Counted from the first letter of the stretch, positions 9,657 through 22,040 are shown. The stretch: DNA of 64,000 bases from Pelistega europaea (GCF_013133775.1 NZ_JABGBO010000003.1:218036-282035), one strand, 5' to 3'. Notes: a model not told the origin generated them from the letters alone. Numbers and translations: made by a program.

Positions 9657-9685
9657 TTTACCTACCATCTTATTTAAGGTATGCT
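9657..9685 (+). promoter_or_regulatory. Likely promoter of the RhlE-like helicase gene
   Basis: TTTACC (9657-9662), 17 bases, TATGCT (9680-9685) fits a sigma-70 promoter. It lies in the 306-base gap 9549-9854, which otherwise contains no reading frame that I believe. A short hairpin (GTCGG at 9822-9826 with CCGAC at 9836-9840) sits just ahead of the helicase ribosome site. The resulting leader of about 160 bases is long. Confidence 0.5.
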
Positions 9686-9854
9686 AGTTGTCTTTTATTA
9701 AATTTTCATCGCTCCTACCTTCTTGACCTTACATAGGAAGATGCTGTGCACAATAGTGTTTAAAAATTCACCAGCATCTATATTTGCCCTTCTCTATATA
9801 GGCGTGTAATTGGTTGTTCTGGTCGGCACGATGTACCGACTACAGGAAACAGCC

Positions 9855-11552
9855 ATGTCATTTGACCATCTGGGCTTAGCCCCAGTATTACTGCGTGCCA
9901 TTAAAAAGGCCGGATTTACAGAACCCACTCCCGTACAACAACAAGCAATCCCTGCTGCACTAGAGGGGCGAGACTTAATCGTCACAGCACAAACAGGAAG
10001 TGGCAAGACTGCTGCCTTCACTCTCCCTTCACTACAAAAACTACTGGATAATCCTGTAGAGCATCCTGCAGTAGAAGAAAAATCAGAGGGCAAACGATCA
10101 CGCAAACATAAACCTGCACGCACTGAAAATTTTGTACAGATGCTGGTTTTAACACCTACACGTGAGTTAGCATTACAGGTTGCTGAAGCAGCTAAAACTT
10201 ACACCTCAGGTCTTAAGCAATTACGTGTTTCTACAGTTGTAGGCGGTATGCCCTACGGAGCACAAATTAAAGCACTTGCTCACCATGTGGATATTCTCGT
10301 TGCTACACCAGGGCGTTTACTTGATCACTTAAAAGCCAAACGTATCAACCTGTCGCAAATTCAGACGCTGGTATTGGATGAAGCTGATCGTATGCTTGAT
10401 ATGGGCTTTATAGATGATATTAAACATATCGTGGCACAAACCTCCCCTACTCGCCAGACATTAATGTTCTCTGCGACCTTTGAAGGGAGTGTTGCAAAGT
10501 TAGCCGAAGAGATGCTACATAATCCTCAACGTATCAGTATTGCTGATCAGAAAAAGAAACACGATAATATCAAGCAATGTCTACTCTATGCAGACGACCT
10601 AGGGCATAAATTCCGTTTGTTAGACTACTTACTGCGTGATGCGACACTTGAGCAAGCAATTGTGTTTACTGCCACAAAACGCGGAGCAGATGACTTAGCC
10701 GAACGCCTAGAGGACCAAGGCTTCGCCGTAGCTGCATTGCACGGGGACATGAATCAGCGTATCCGTACACGTACCCTTAATGCTCTTCAAAAAGGTCGTA
10801 TTCAAATTCTCGTAGCAACTGATGTCGCTGCTCGTGGTATTGATGTACAGGGCATCACCCACTCCATTAACTACGATTTACCAATGCAACCTGAGGATTA
10901 TGTACATCGTATCGGTCGTACAGGTCGTGCGGGTCGCAATGGCTTGGCATTTACTCTTGCAACACATAGTGAACGCTTTAAGGTTCGTCGTATTGAGCAG
11001 TTTATTGGTCAAACGATTGAAACAGAAGTCATTCCTGGATTGGAACCAACACCGGCAAAAAAATCAAGTACCAAGGCAGCAAGCAAGAAGACATCTGCAA
11101 AATCCTCTCGTACCAAAACCGAGGGACGAGCTAAATCAGCGAAAGGCACCAAGCAATTACAACAAGCACAAGGCAAAGAAAAATCGTCTAGCTCATCTAG
11201 CCGAATTGACGATTTAGCATTATCATTGAATCAAGACTTTGCTATAGTAAGCCCTACTGAAGCTCGTCGTATTAAGAAAGTAGTTAGCCAGGCTGAACAA
11301 CCTAAATTCGCAGATTACGAACGTGGAGTGCGTAGTAACAAGGCAAAATATAGCCACAAGAAAGCTGATGCTGATGATGGCTCTAGCAAGAAACCTCGTG
11401 TGCAAGCAAGCAAATCATCAAAAACTCAATTAGCAAAAGGTAAAAAAACCACAGCTTCTACTCGTGCGATAAAAAGTCACACAACGACAAAACCTGCTAC
11501 TCGTCAAAAAACAAGTAACCGCAAGAAATCACAAAAACGAGTGTGGGCATAA
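9855..11552 (+). CDS. DEAD-box RNA helicase, RhlE-like
   Basis: ATP-dependent RNA helicase. The motifs are in order: the Q motif (PTPVQQQAIP), AQTGSGKT, PTRELA, TPGRLLD, DEADRMLDMGF, SAT, ARGIDV and HRIGRTGRAGR. The core ends near residue 375; the remaining roughly 190 residues are a Lys/Ser/Thr-rich basic tail of the kind that binds RNA. The start at ATG 9855 has AGGAAA 6 bases upstream and gives MSFDHLGLAP, the usual RhlE beginning; an upstream TTG at 9810 is unlikely. Likely role in ribosome assembly or RNA turnover at low temperature, by family. The exact subfamily (RhlE versus others) is not proven. Confidence 0.9.
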   Translation: MSFDHLGLAPVLLRAIKKAGFTEPTPVQQQAIPAALEGRDLIVTAQTGSGKTAAFTLPSLQKLLDNPVEHPAVEEKSEGKRSRKHKPARTENFVQMLVLTPTRELALQVAEAAKTYTSGLKQLRVSTVVGGMPYGAQIKALAHHVDILVATPGRLLDHLKAKRINLSQIQTLVLDEADRMLDMGFIDDIKHIVAQTSPTRQTLMFSATFEGSVAKLAEEMLHNPQRISIADQKKKHDNIKQCLLYADDLGHKFRLLDYLLRDATLEQAIVFTATKRGADDLAERLEDQGFAVAALHGDMNQRIRTRTLNALQKGRIQILVATDVAARGIDVQGITHSINYDLPMQPEDYVHRIGRTGRAGRNGLAFTLATHSERFKVRRIEQFIGQTIETEVIPGLEPTPAKKSSTKAASKKTSAKSSRTKTEGRAKSAKGTKQLQQAQGKEKSSSSSSRIDDLALSLNQDFAIVSPTEARRIKKVVSQAEQPKFADYERGVRSNKAKYSHKKADADDGSSKKPRVQASKSSKTQLAKGKKTTASTRAIKSHTTTKPATRQKTSNRKKSQKRVWA

Positions 11553-11566
11553 CATTAATCATCAGT

Positions 11567-11610
11567 AAAAATCCCTATAAAATCAGACAATGAGTTTTAT
11601 AGGGATTTTT
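11567..11610. terminator. Terminator after the helicase gene
   Basis: AAAATCCCTATAAAA (11567-11581) and its complement TTTTATAGGGATTTT (11594-11608) form a long stem around an 11- to 12-base loop, with T residues at the 3' end. It begins 15 bases after the stop codon and may work in both directions. Confidence 0.85.
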
Positions 11611-11686
11611 ATAAGAAACTTTAAAATCATGTCATTCCCTTATAAGACATGAGTACAATACACGATAATTTAATTATTACGAGTTA

Positions 11687-12850
11687 ATGTTAATGCCATC
11701 TACTTTCCCCACACCTAGTGCTGCAGCAGTTGAATATAGTCAATCACTTCTACGTCATATTCAAGATAAGTTCGCCCCTCGCCAAACAATTACTTTTGAA
11801 GAATGGATGAATGAGGCACTCTATCATCCATTGGGTGGTTATTACACGGGGGGACTAGCCAAGTTGAGTGGAGATAATCAAGCCACTATGCTGCAAGGGG
11901 ATTTTACAACTGCCCCTGAATTAACACCATGGTATGGTCGCACACTCGCCACCCAAATTTCACAAATATTAGAAGCGTCTGCAAGTAAAAATATCCTTGA
12001 GTTTGGGGCTGGTAGCGGCAAATTAGCATTATCTATTCTAGAGCAACTCGCCGACCCATCTATTCACTACTTTATCCTAGAATTATCATTAGACTTAAAA
12101 CAACGTCAGCAAGAAACCCTAGGAAATTACGCTCAACAAGTCACCTGGTTAACTGAATTACCAACACATTTCACTGGTTGTATGCTGGCTAATGAGGTGT
12201 TAGATGCTATGCCAGTAAAACTAGTTGAATGGAACCATGAGGGGCATTTAGAAGAAGTCTATGTTTCGTGGGAGAATGGTGAGCTACACTATCTCAACAA
12301 GCCTGCTTCAGCAGAATTGGTCCAACTAATGCAAACTCGTCTACCTGCCTACCCTTGTTATCGTACCGAAGTAAATTTACAAGCTGAAGCATGGATTAGA
12401 TCCCTAGGTGCTAACCTAGCTTGTGGCGGCATTTTACTCATTGATTATGGTTTCCCACGCAGTGAATACTACCACCCACAACGTCATCGTGGCACTCTCA
12501 TGTGTCACTTACAACACCATGCCCATGATGAGCCACTACTCTACCCAGGATTGCAAGACATCACAGCTCATGTTGATTTTACTGCCATTGCTGATGCTGC
12601 GATTGACAGTAATTTAGAAGTATTGGGCTATACTAGTCAGGCAAGATTTCTCATGAACTGCGGTCTATTAAACCTTCTTAATCAACTTAACCCCAATGAT
12701 GTACAACACTATGCACGACAAGTGGGACCTGTTCAGAAACTACTATCTGAAGCAGAGATGGGAGAGTTATTTAAGGTGATGTTGCTAGGCAAAAATCTTG
12801 ATGTTGACCCCGTTGGTTTTATAGTAGGCGATAGAAGATACGGTCTTTAA
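11687..12850 (+). CDS. Class I SAM-dependent methyltransferase, MidA/NDUFAF7 (DUF185) family
   Basis: A 387-residue protein with the SAM-binding motif EFGAGSGKLAL near residue 105 and the family motif ANEVLDAMPV near residue 168. The mitochondrial homologue methylates an arginine of the complex I subunit NDUFS2. The bacterial role is likely methylation of a related protein but is not established. Two ATGs (11687, 11693) are possible starts, neither with a strong ribosome site. It stands alone between the helicase and the convergent cca gene. Confidence 0.8.
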   Translation: MLMPSTFPTPSAAAVEYSQSLLRHIQDKFAPRQTITFEEWMNEALYHPLGGYYTGGLAKLSGDNQATMLQGDFTTAPELTPWYGRTLATQISQILEASASKNILEFGAGSGKLALSILEQLADPSIHYFILELSLDLKQRQQETLGNYAQQVTWLTELPTHFTGCMLANEVLDAMPVKLVEWNHEGHLEEVYVSWENGELHYLNKPASAELVQLMQTRLPAYPCYRTEVNLQAEAWIRSLGANLACGGILLIDYGFPRSEYYHPQRHRGTLMCHLQHHAHDEPLLYPGLQDITAHVDFTAIADAAIDSNLEVLGYTSQARFLMNCGLLNLLNQLNPNDVQHYARQVGPVQKLLSEAEMGELFKVMLLGKNLDVDPVGFIVGDRRYGL

Positions 12851-12895
12851 TTCTTGTGAAGTTATGCTTCTAGCTCACTTCTCACTAGCTAGAGA

Positions 12896-14083
12896 TTAGT
12901 CATGTACCAGACGAATTAATCTATCCACACGTGCCTGATGAATAGCCACTTTAATTGCCTGAGTGTCAGGGGCATACTGTTTAGCAATATCACCCGTAGA
13001 GATGTCATTAATTGCATCTAGTCTGTCATGCCAACACTGCATATATGCCATATCAGGTATTTTTAGCAATAGCTTTGCAACCTTAATCAATGCCAATAAA
13101 CGCCCTGGCTTACGTATCCCGTCTAGTTTTTCTATAAATACAACGATATTCTCTGCCTGACTATCTGATAACGGCAAGGAAGATTTGTTAGGTAGGTTTA
13201 GTGCCGGTAGCATATCTACGACTACTGGCAAATAATAGGCATAATCGGCTTGCTCACGAGATACATGTAGATGTTGCGACAATGTTTTTATCTTATCAAC
13301 ATCTCCACCAGTACTGGCATAAGCCATCAATGCATAACGCTGAGATAAATCTAATGTTGATACATCAGCATTATCCAGATAATCAGAAACCTCCTCTCCC
13401 ACCCCTGGCAACACTCGATCTAAAGCACCAATGCTGTCTAAAAACTTAAAAAAACGACTCGGTTTTGCACACATTAGAGCACGCGAAATTTCTTTCCAAA
13501 CCCTCTCTGGAACAAGTGCATCTACTTCATGATTACTTACCATTTGACAGCACAAAAAGAGCGTCTCCTCAGCCACCTGAAACAAGGTAAAACGACTTAA
13601 AAATCGACCTAAACGTAAGATACGCACAGGGTCTTCAATAAAGGCTTCGCTGACATGACGAAATACTCTAGTTTGCAAATCAACCAATCCCTTATAAGGA
13701 TCATGTAATCTACCTTGTGCATCTACAGCCATTGCATTAATAGTAAAATCTCGACGACGCAAATCCTCCTCTAGAGAAACATCAACTCCTGTATAAAAAG
13801 TAAATCCCTGATAGCCTCTACCTGACTTACGCTCAGTACGTGCTAATGCATATTCCTCACGGGTTTTAGGATGTAGAAAAACTGGAAAATCACCGCCTAC
13901 AGGCGTAAAGCCTCGTGATACCATTTCCTCAGGAGTGCTACCTACTACCACCCAATCGCGATCACCTGCTGGCAAACCGAGTAGAGCATCACGTACAGCC
14001 CCTCCTACACAATAAACCTGTAAACCGCACGTACAGTTGTCATTATCACCAACCAATGATGCTAGTGTTGAGAGTAGTGTCAT
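12896..14083 (-). CDS. cca: CCA-adding tRNA nucleotidyltransferase
   Basis: Adds or repairs the 3' CCA of tRNAs without a template. The class II nucleotidyltransferase head shows [19 protein letters not shown], the flexible loop, [10 protein letters not shown] and [12 protein letters not shown]. The length is 395 residues from the ATG at 14083, 17 bases after slt stops; a TTG at 14116 inside slt is possible but unlikely. The C-terminal part shows no H...HD motif, so the phosphatase (HD) domain of the E. coli enzyme appears absent. The gene follows slt closely and is probably cotranscribed with it. Confidence 0.92.
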   Translation of the reverse strand: MTLLSTLASLVGDNDNCTCGLQVYCVGGAVRDALLGLPAGDRDWVVVGSTPEEMVSRGFTPVGGDFPVFLHPKTREEYALARTERKSGRGYQGFTFYTGVDVSLEEDLRRRDFTINAMAVDAQGRLHDPYKGLVDLQTRVFRHVSEAFIEDPVRILRLGRFLSRFTLFQVAEETLFLCCQMVSNHEVDALVPERVWKEISRALMCAKPSRFFKFLDSIGALDRVLPGVGEEVSDYLDNADVSTLDLSQRYALMAYASTGGDVDKIKTLSQHLHVSREQADYAYYLPVVVDMLPALNLPNKSSLPLSDSQAENIVVFIEKLDGIRKPGRLLALIKVAKLLLKIPDMAYMQCWHDRLDAINDISTGDIAKQYAPDTQAIKVAIHQARVDRLIRLVHD

Positions 14084-14099
14084 ATATTCATTCGTGAGA

Positions 14100-16121
14100 T
14101 TAAGGTGCTGGAGCAATCATGCCCAGACGATTTTTCAATGAAGCAACTTTTCCCTGATTAAATATGGCATCATACCAAATCGCATTAGACATGACATGTT
14201 TGACATAAAGTCGGGTTTCGGTAAAGGGAATAGTTTCTGCAAAAATAGCTCCCTCTACATTGTGTGTTAAGGTCGCCCGCCAGCGTTTAGCTCGCATGGG
14301 CCCCGCATTATATCCTGCAGTAGCTAGCACTTCATTATCATCCAAACCATCAAGAATCATACGCAAATAAGCAGTTCCTAACAAAGTATTGGTCTCAAAA
14401 TCGTTGATTTGATTCATAGAAAAATTCTGTAAACCGATTTTCTTGGCAACTAGCCTAGCAGTACCAGGCATCAACTGCATCAAGCCAGACGCCCCCACTC
14501 CAGACCGTGCCACTGGCACAAAACGAGACTCCTGTCGAATTAGTCCATACACCCAAGCAGGACTAATCTCCACTTTCAATGCTTGCTGCTCCACCCTGCC
14601 CTCATAAGGAGCAATAAAACGTTGTTGAAAGCTAATCTGACGCTTGGTGAGTAAAGAGGTATTAATCACTCTATCAAAAATTTGCTCTTCTTTTGCCCAC
14701 TGCGCTGCTGCGAGTAAGTCACGGTCGTTAAGCCCTGCAATCGCATAAGACCACTCTGCCACTGCTTCACGTCGCCATCCCAAGCGAAATAAAGCAACCG
14801 CTTTCTGCAAACCTGTATTTTGTTTAATCCGTGCCAGCTCCTGTGCCGTCACCGCTACTGGTTCAGACGGAAGTTGTACTTGTTCATATAATGCTTCTTG
14901 TGCTAGTAGTCCATAGAAATCATAATGCTTTTCTAAGGTTTTAAATAATGCCTTTGCCTGCTGCTCATTTCCTAAGGCTTGCAAAGCCCTAGCTTTCCAA
15001 TAGACCCATGCTGATTCTTGTTGTTGCTGTTTGCTCATCAACGATATTGTTTTGGATACCCATGTCCAATCAATATCTGCTTGTCGTAATGCCATACGCA
15101 CCCTCCAAGCCGCATTATAGTCACTTAAGGGAATATCCCCTGCCTTACGATACCAAGCATCTGCTCTACTTTCTAAGTTAAGCGCAGCCATTAAAGCAAA
15201 TTGTGAATATGCCCATTGCAAATCAGGGGTCGCTAGCAATTCTGCTCCTCGGCTTTCAAGCACACGCATGCCCAAATCCCGATCTTGACGGGCCAAACGA
15301 CTAAAAGCAATCGCTCGCAACTCTTTTTGAGCTGCCGTTAATCCTTGACCAGATTGTGTTGCCAACCACTGACTAGGTGCTTTCATAATTGCAATAAACT
15401 GGTTAAAGTCTTCTGCATTAAAATAAATACCCGCATAACGCTTGGCTTTTTCTTTGCTATCGTACTCTACTGCCTCTCGCATAAGTACCTGTAACTGTGC
15501 CAAAGTAACCATCTGACGATTTTTGAGGCTGGCCACCATATCCCAGCAACGCTCATCATCAATCACTCCGTCTAATGCTTGAGCACTATTGATACGTTTA
15601 CCCTCTATTGCCTGTGCATGGTAATAAGCGCATTGTGCTGGAGCATAGTTGACCTTGGCCTTACCCAGTTTATTAATGGTATGAAAGTCTCCCCTTTTTG
15701 CGGCAGCCACAATCCAATCCGCTTTTAAACGTTCTCCCACATAAGTATTGGGATTTTGTTGCAGAAACCTTTGTAGCTCATTAACTGGGAGAGGAAGACT
15801 ATCTTGGCTAGTACGATAACGCAAATACCAATAGAGTGGATAAGCCCCTAACTCATGGTCTTTTTCTGCTTGACTAACAGAGAGTAAAAGCAAATCCCAT
15901 CGCTTTTGTCTCATGACTTCGTGTGCCTGCACTACCACATTACGTGCAGTCTCATCCACCGGCATAGCAGCACGATACAACACTCTTGGGTGTGATGGAG
16001 TCTCCGCTACGATTTCCTGTCCCTCATCAATAGCACGGCTGGTTGATTTTCCTGACGTACATCCCAATAACAGCAGAGTACTCAATGTCCAGCTAAAATA
16101 TCGTAGAATACTTTTTTCCAT
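14100..16121 (-). CDS. slt: Soluble-type lytic murein transglycosylase (Slt70-like), predicted lipoprotein
   Basis: Cleaves peptidoglycan glycan strands in the periplasm. The long alpha-superhelical region (residues about 60-470) is followed by a C-terminal lysozyme-like SLT domain with IRQESRF (catalytic Glu), [13 protein letters not shown] and AGYNAGP. The start at 16121 has AAGGA 5 bases upstream and gives a signal ending in a lipobox L-L-L-G-C21, so the protein is probably lipid-anchored, unlike E. coli Slt70. The length is 673 residues. It is divergent from the cyclo-ligase gene with only 26 bases between start codons. Confidence 0.9.
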   Translation of the reverse strand: MEKSILRYFSWTLSTLLLLGCTSGKSTSRAIDEGQEIVAETPSHPRVLYRAAMPVDETARNVVVQAHEVMRQKRWDLLLLSVSQAEKDHELGAYPLYWYLRYRTSQDSLPLPVNELQRFLQQNPNTYVGERLKADWIVAAAKRGDFHTINKLGKAKVNYAPAQCAYYHAQAIEGKRINSAQALDGVIDDERCWDMVASLKNRQMVTLAQLQVLMREAVEYDSKEKAKRYAGIYFNAEDFNQFIAIMKAPSQWLATQSGQGLTAAQKELRAIAFSRLARQDRDLGMRVLESRGAELLATPDLQWAYSQFALMAALNLESRADAWYRKAGDIPLSDYNAAWRVRMALRQADIDWTWVSKTISLMSKQQQQESAWVYWKARALQALGNEQQAKALFKTLEKHYDFYGLLAQEALYEQVQLPSEPVAVTAQELARIKQNTGLQKAVALFRLGWRREAVAEWSYAIAGLNDRDLLAAAQWAKEEQIFDRVINTSLLTKRQISFQQRFIAPYEGRVEQQALKVEISPAWVYGLIRQESRFVPVARSGVGASGLMQLMPGTARLVAKKIGLQNFSMNQINDFETNTLLGTAYLRMILDGLDDNEVLATAGYNAGPMRAKRWRATLTHNVEGAIFAETIPFTETRLYVKHVMSNAIWYDAIFNQGKVASLKNRLGMIAPAP

Positions 16122-16147
16122 AACTATCCTTTGGTTGAAAATCAACA

Positions 16148-16741
16148 ATGGCTACTCAATCTACTACTGATTATACATGGTTACGCCAGAAACTCTTGCA
16201 AAAACGCCAAGCATTAACACTCTCACAGCGTCAGGCAGATAGTCAACGACTTTGTCTGCGGTTATGGGACTTTATTCAACAGCACTTTAATACAACACAT
16301 ACGATTGCAGCTTTTTGGCCTATTGGTGCCGAAGTCGATATTCGTCCGGTATTAACCCAACTTGATGAAGCCCAATACTCTGTGCTATTGCCCAAAGTAG
16401 TCGAGAAAAATGCCCCACTACGCTTCTTCCGCTGGTCCCACACATATCCCATGGTGTTAGGTCATTTCAATATTCCTGAACCTCAAGCCGACGAAGAAGT
16501 GACCACCATGCCCGATTTGGTATTGACACCTTTACTTGGGTTTACTGCACAGGGAGACCGTCTAGGTTATGGTAAGGGATATTATGATAGAACATTAAAT
16601 CAATGGATTAGCCAAGGTCTAAAACCTTATGCTATAGGTTTGGGGTGGGATGAAGGATTAATTGAAGACACAGACTATCAGCCCGCTGTACATGATGTGC
16701 CACTTGCAAATATTCTCACCCCATCTGGCTGGGTATTATAA
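16148..16741 (+). CDS. 5-formyltetrahydrofolate cyclo-ligase
   Basis: ATP-dependent conversion of 5-formyl-THF to 5,10-methenyl-THF in folate recycling. The 197-residue protein carries the family blocks LLPKV, a region ending in TPLLGFTAQGDRLGYGKGYYDRTL (described here by its GYGKGYYDR core near residue 143) and a C-terminal HDVPL. The N-terminal basic segment LLQKRQAL matches the ATP/substrate-binding R/K start of the family. Its promoter must overlap the beginning of slt because the gap is 26 bases. It is the gene called ygfA/fau in enterobacteria; there it is next to the 6S RNA, which is not seen here. Confidence 0.88.
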   Translation: MATQSTTDYTWLRQKLLQKRQALTLSQRQADSQRLCLRLWDFIQQHFNTTHTIAAFWPIGAEVDIRPVLTQLDEAQYSVLLPKVVEKNAPLRFFRWSHTYPMVLGHFNIPEPQADEEVTTMPDLVLTPLLGFTAQGDRLGYGKGYYDRTLNQWISQGLKPYAIGLGWDEGLIEDTDYQPAVHDVPLANILTPSGWVL

Positions 16742-16829
16742 AAATACCCTGCCCATAACAGTGTCTGCAAGCCAATTTCGACACCTGTTTTATCAAGTTG
16801 TAAATACCAGTTGATACTTAGGGTGAAGT

Positions 16830-16866
16830 AAAAAGGGTTATCGCCAACGGATAACCCCTTTTTTGC
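16830..16866. terminator. Terminator shared by the cyclo-ligase gene and panC
   Basis: AAAGGGTTATC (about 16832-16842) pairs with GGATAACCCCTTTT (16849-16862), ending in six T residues on the plus strand and a run of T on the complementary strand (AAAAA at 16830-16834). It sits between convergent genes and looks bidirectional. Confidence 0.8.
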
Positions 16867-16902
16867 TAAAGCCTTCACAATCTTGATTAAACCAATAGCA
16901 TA

Positions 16903-18624
<1,722 letters not shown>

Positions 18625-18625
<1 letters not shown>

Positions 18626-18819
18626 TATTTATCAGTTTGATAAACGTAAGGCTTCTGATAAACACGTGCCGCTTTAAACTGTTCTTGTTGTTCGGCATCA
18701 ATAACCTTATCCCATAGACGAGCCCGACCAGCAAGTTGTTTTGCTGTGGTCTCTGGATGATCTTTCTTGTATTGTTTTAAAAACAAGGTCGCTTCTGACT
18801 CGTAATTTTTTTGTGACAT
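18625..18819 (-). CDS. DUF3460 family small protein
   Basis: A 64-residue protein starting MSQKNYESEATLFLKQYK and ending in KPYVYQTDK. The pattern Y-E-S-E-x-T-x-F-L...A-R-x-x-W-D-K...V-Y-x-K-P-Y-V-Y is what I remember for DUF3460, a betaproteobacterial family of unknown function found just upstream of scpA and panC. The start at ATG 18819 has GAG 6 bases upstream; a longer open frame to 18915 lacks a ribosome site. No signal peptide or membrane segment is seen. A TATAAT at 18855-18850 (minus strand) could be the -10 of this operon. Confidence 0.78.
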
Positions 18820-18929
18820 GATGAGCTCTATCAAGTAAAACAAAAGCTGATTATAGCACCAAGCTATAAAATCTGTATCGAAATATACTATCTTAAGGCT
18901 AGGGTATGATAACAAAACCCCTTCTATAG

Positions 18930-18997
18930 CAGCCTACCCTAAATAGGTAATCCAACTAAAGCAGATAGGGATTAGACGCTTGCCTTATTGTAGGCTG
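18930..18997. repeat. Spaced inverted repeat at the 3' end of the ABC transporter operon
   Basis: CAGCCTAC (18930-18937) and GTAGGCTG (18990-18997) are exact inverted copies 52 bases apart, located between the DUF3460 promoter region and the stop of the ABC ATPase gene. It may form the closing stem of a transcript-end structure. There is no obvious T run. Confidence 0.35.
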
Positions 18998-19735
18998 TTA
19001 AAGAATCTGTGCCAAAAACTGCTGTCCACGCTCTGTTTGTGGTTGAGTAAAAAACTCAGCTGGTGGAGTTTGCTCCACAATCATACCTTGATCCATGAAC
19101 ACTACAGAATCAGCAACTTTCTGGGCAAAACCCATCTCATGGGTCACACAGAGCATGGTAATTTTATCTGTCTCTGCCAATTCCACCATCACATCCAGTA
19201 CTTCTTTCACCATTTCAGGATCAAGGGCTGAGGTAGGCTCATCAAATAACATCACTTTGGGTGACATACAAAGCGAGCGTGCAATAGCGACTCGCTGCTG
19301 TTGCCCTCCAGATAACTGTCCTGGGTATTTATAGGCTTGGTCGGCAATCTTAACACGTTCTAAATAATGCATAGCAATGTCATGAGCCTCTTTCTTGCTT
19401 TTCTTCAATACCCAAATAGGTCCCAAGGTGAGATTCTCTAAAACACTAAGATGAGGAAATAGATTAAAGTGTTGAAACACCATGCCTACCTGACGACGAA
19501 TCGCTTCTAAGTGCTTCACATTATGATCCAGTGCTACACCATCCACAATAATTTCCCCTGCTTGATGTGCCTCTAGACCATTAATACAGCGAATCAGTGT
19601 CGACTTCCCTGACCCTGAGGGTCCAGAAATCACAATACGCTCCCCTTCACTCACTTGTAGATTCACATCCTTAAGCACATGAAAATCACCATACCATTTG
19701 TTTACATTAGTTAATTCAATCATTGTCTTAGCCAT
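18998..19735 (-). CDS. Polar amino-acid ABC transporter, ATP-binding protein (AapP/GlnQ-like)
   Basis: Energises import of amino acids through the two permeases encoded upstream. It has the Walker [11 protein letters not shown]-loop [13 protein letters not shown], signature [15 protein letters not shown], Walker [15 protein letters not shown] and the H-loop CVTHEMGFA. The length is 245 residues from the ATG at 19735, which has GGAG 7 bases upstream; longer starts are less likely. The order permease-permease-ATPase on one strand matches the aapQMP part of the general L-amino-acid transporter. Actual substrate is inferred. Confidence 0.9.
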   Translation of the reverse strand: MAKTMIELTNVNKWYGDFHVLKDVNLQVSEGERIVISGPSGSGKSTLIRCINGLEAHQAGEIIVDGVALDHNVKHLEAIRRQVGMVFQHFNLFPHLSVLENLTLGPIWVLKKSKKEAHDIAMHYLERVKIADQAYKYPGQLSGGQQQRVAIARSLCMSPKVMLFDEPTSALDPEMVKEVLDVMVELAETDKITMLCVTHEMGFAQKVADSVVFMDQGMIVEQTPPAEFFTQPQTERGQQFLAQIL

Positions 19736-19771
19736 TACATTACTCCATATTTTGAAAGATTGCGACACCAC

Positions 19772-20887
19772 TTAGTGTTGTTTTCCTATATCCAAGCGTC
19801 GCTCGATATATTGCGAGTAACGAGACATCGCATAACAAAAGACAAAATAAATGCATCCAATAAACACATAAGCCTCTACACTAAATCCTTGCCACTGTGG
19901 GTCAGCAAGAGCCACCTTGGCAGAAAGAGTGAGGTCATAAATACCGATAATTACCACCAATGAGGTATCTTTAAAAATAGAGATAAAAATGCTTACTAAA
20001 GGAGGAATAGCAACTTTAAGTGCCTGTGGCAGAATAACCAAGCGCATTGTTTGCCAATAACTTAAACCAAGAGATGCAGCCCCTTCAAATTGCCCTTTAG
20101 GAATAGACTGCAACCCTCCTCTTACAACCTCGGCAATATAAGCAGACACGTAGACAATTACAGCTAGTTGTGCTCGCAGCAGTTTATTCATGGTTACGCC
20201 CTCAGGAAAGAATAACGGCACCATCACCGATGCCATGAAGAGCAAACTAATAAACGGTACACCGCGTACCAACTCAATATAAATAATACTGAGCGAGCGA
20301 ATCAATGGCATATCGGAGCGTCGTCCTAATGCCAATAAAATGCCCAAAGGCGTTGCCACCAAAATACCGAAAATGGACAAAATCAAGGTAATCGTCAAAC
20401 CACCCCACTTTGCGGTTTCTACAAAGCTAAGAGAGAACAGCCCCCCTTGCATCAGCAACCAACAAATAGCCATCACAGCTATCCAAATGAATACCAATGC
20501 CTTATTCCAAAAGCGAGGGATTGCACTGTAAATAATAAGTACAATGAGCAAAACTGTCACAAGGAATGGACGCCACTGCTCATCAAAAGGATAAATACCC
20601 CACAAAATCATGCGGTATTTATGCTCAACAAAAGACCAACATGCCCCTACAGTCTGCTGACACTCACTTCCTGTATTTGCTGAAAAATTAGCACCAAACC
20701 ATGCCCACTCAAGCAATGCAGGGATGGAGAAAAGCAAAAACCATAATGCCAAGATAGTGGCTAATGTATGTGCAGGCGAAGCAAATAAATTATTTTTTAG
20801 CCAACACCAAACACCCTTTTGAGCAGGAGGCTTTACACTGTTATACGAATGCACACTTTCTGTATGGACGGAGATTTTCTCTGTCAT
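19772..20887 (-). CDS. Amino-acid ABC transporter permease (AapM-like)
   Basis: An inner-membrane permease of the HisM/GlnP family, 371 residues, longer than the roughly 220-residue minimum because it has an extra N-terminal membrane portion, as AapM does. Hydrophobic segments are dense from about residue 40 onwards. The EAA loop, which contacts the ATPase, is visible as EGAASLGLSYWQTMRLVILPQA near residues 275-297 (key residues E, A, G, P). It starts one base after the stop of the companion permease gene, so the two are translationally coupled. Confidence 0.85.
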   Translation of the reverse strand: MTEKISVHTESVHSYNSVKPPAQKGVWCWLKNNLFASPAHTLATILALWFLLFSIPALLEWAWFGANFSANTGSECQQTVGACWSFVEHKYRMILWGIYPFDEQWRPFLVTVLLIVLIIYSAIPRFWNKALVFIWIAVMAICWLLMQGGLFSLSFVETAKWGGLTITLILSIFGILVATPLGILLALGRRSDMPLIRSLSIIYIELVRGVPFISLLFMASVMVPLFFPEGVTMNKLLRAQLAVIVYVSAYIAEVVRGGLQSIPKGQFEGAASLGLSYWQTMRLVILPQALKVAIPPLVSIFISIFKDTSLVVIIGIYDLTLSAKVALADPQWQGFSVEAYVFIGCIYFVFCYAMSRYSQYIERRLDIGKQH

Positions 20888-20888
20888 C

Positions 20889-22040
20889 TTACCTCTCCAC
20901 TAAAGCCATGCGATGGTTATACCATGCCATAAACAGAGCAATACTAATGCTAATCGTAAAATACGCCAACATGATAATAATCACTGCTTCTATTGCCTGC
21001 CCTGTCTGTGTAAGCATGGTATTGACGATAGACACAATATCAGGATAACCAATTGCTACTGCTAAAGAGCTATTTTTCGTGAAATTCATAAAAGTATTGC
21101 TCATCGCTGGTATCATCACACGCACAGCCTGAGGCATAACAATAAGACGTAAAACCTTGGAACGAGATAAGCCTAGCGAAGCACCTGCCTCCCATTGCCC
21201 TTTACTCACACTCTGTATCCCTGACCGTACAATTTCCGCTACAAAACTCGCAGTATAAAGCACCAATCCAATCAACAAAGCAGCCAACTCAGGACTAATA
21301 CTCCAACCCTGCTCGAAATTAAACCCTCTTAACACAGGTTTAACCAACTGTAAATCAAACCCTGAAGCAGCGCAAGCCAGCAACAGGACAAGCATAAAAA
21401 CACCAATATTAATTAGTAAAACAGGTGTCGTTTGTCCAGTCTGGTTTTGTTTACGCTTGGCCCAGCATGAAATAAGACCCCCAAGAACAACAGCAATCAA
21501 AACGCCCCATAATAACCACTCAACTGATGTTCCTATTAACGCAGGAAATTTGATGCCCCGATTGGATAAAAATACCCCATCTACAGGATTAAGTGCCTGA
21601 CGTGGCCCTGGCAGAATCTCAGTCAATAAGGCATACCAAAAAAATAAGTGAATCAATAATGGTATATTGCGCATCACCTCTACATACACTGCTGATAAAC
21701 GATTCACTAACCAATTTTTAGATAATCGTCCAATCCCAATAAAGGTACCAAGCACGGTAGATAATAAAATACCCACCAGAGACACAAACAAGGTGTTCAC
21801 AATACCAACTTGGATTGCTTGCCAGTAAGTGTCTGTTAAATCGTAATGAATGAAACTCTCCCCTATGGCAAACCCAGCTTCTTTATTTAAAAAACCAAAG
21901 CCAGTTTGAATATTTCTAGATGAGAGGTTATGTAGTGTGTTGTCGACTAAATACCATAGACACCCCACAACCAAGCCTAGGATAATCAACTGATATACCC
22001 ATGCCCGTACCCGTTCGTCATTCCATGAAAGTTTTTTCAT
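20889..22040 (-). CDS. Amino-acid ABC transporter permease (AapQ-like)
   Basis: A second membrane subunit, 383 residues, with several hydrophobic segments and the EAA loop EAGASLGLSRSKVLRLIVMPQA near residues 282-303. The long form with an inserted periplasmic loop (residues about 160-200) resembles AapQ. It is the first gene of this three-gene operon. In the systems I know, the periplasmic binding protein gene (aapJ) lies directly upstream, but here 213 bases later the divergent ftsE begins, so the binding protein must be encoded elsewhere or be missing. Confidence 0.84.
   Translation of the reverse strand: MKKLSWNDERVRAWVYQLIILGLVVGCLWYLVDNTLHNLSSRNIQTGFGFLNKEAGFAIGESFIHYDLTDTYWQAIQVGIVNTLFVSLVGILLSTVLGTFIGIGRLSKNWLVNRLSAVYVEVMRNIPLLIHLFFWYALLTEILPGPRQALNPVDGVFLSNRGIKFPALIGTSVEWLLWGVLIAVVLGGLISCWAKRKQNQTGQTTPVLLINIGVFMLVLLLACAASGFDLQLVKPVLRGFNFEQGWSISPELAALLIGLVLYTASFVAEIVRSGIQSVSKGQWEAGASLGLSRSKVLRLIVMPQAVRVMIPAMSNTFMNFTKNSSLAVAIGYPDIVSIVNTMLTQTGQAIEAVIIIMLAYFTISISIALFMAWYNHRMALVER

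Noticed and set aside
14084..14116. TTG start of cca inside slt
   Set aside because: The ATG at 14083 gives the usual length; TTG has no clear ribosome site.
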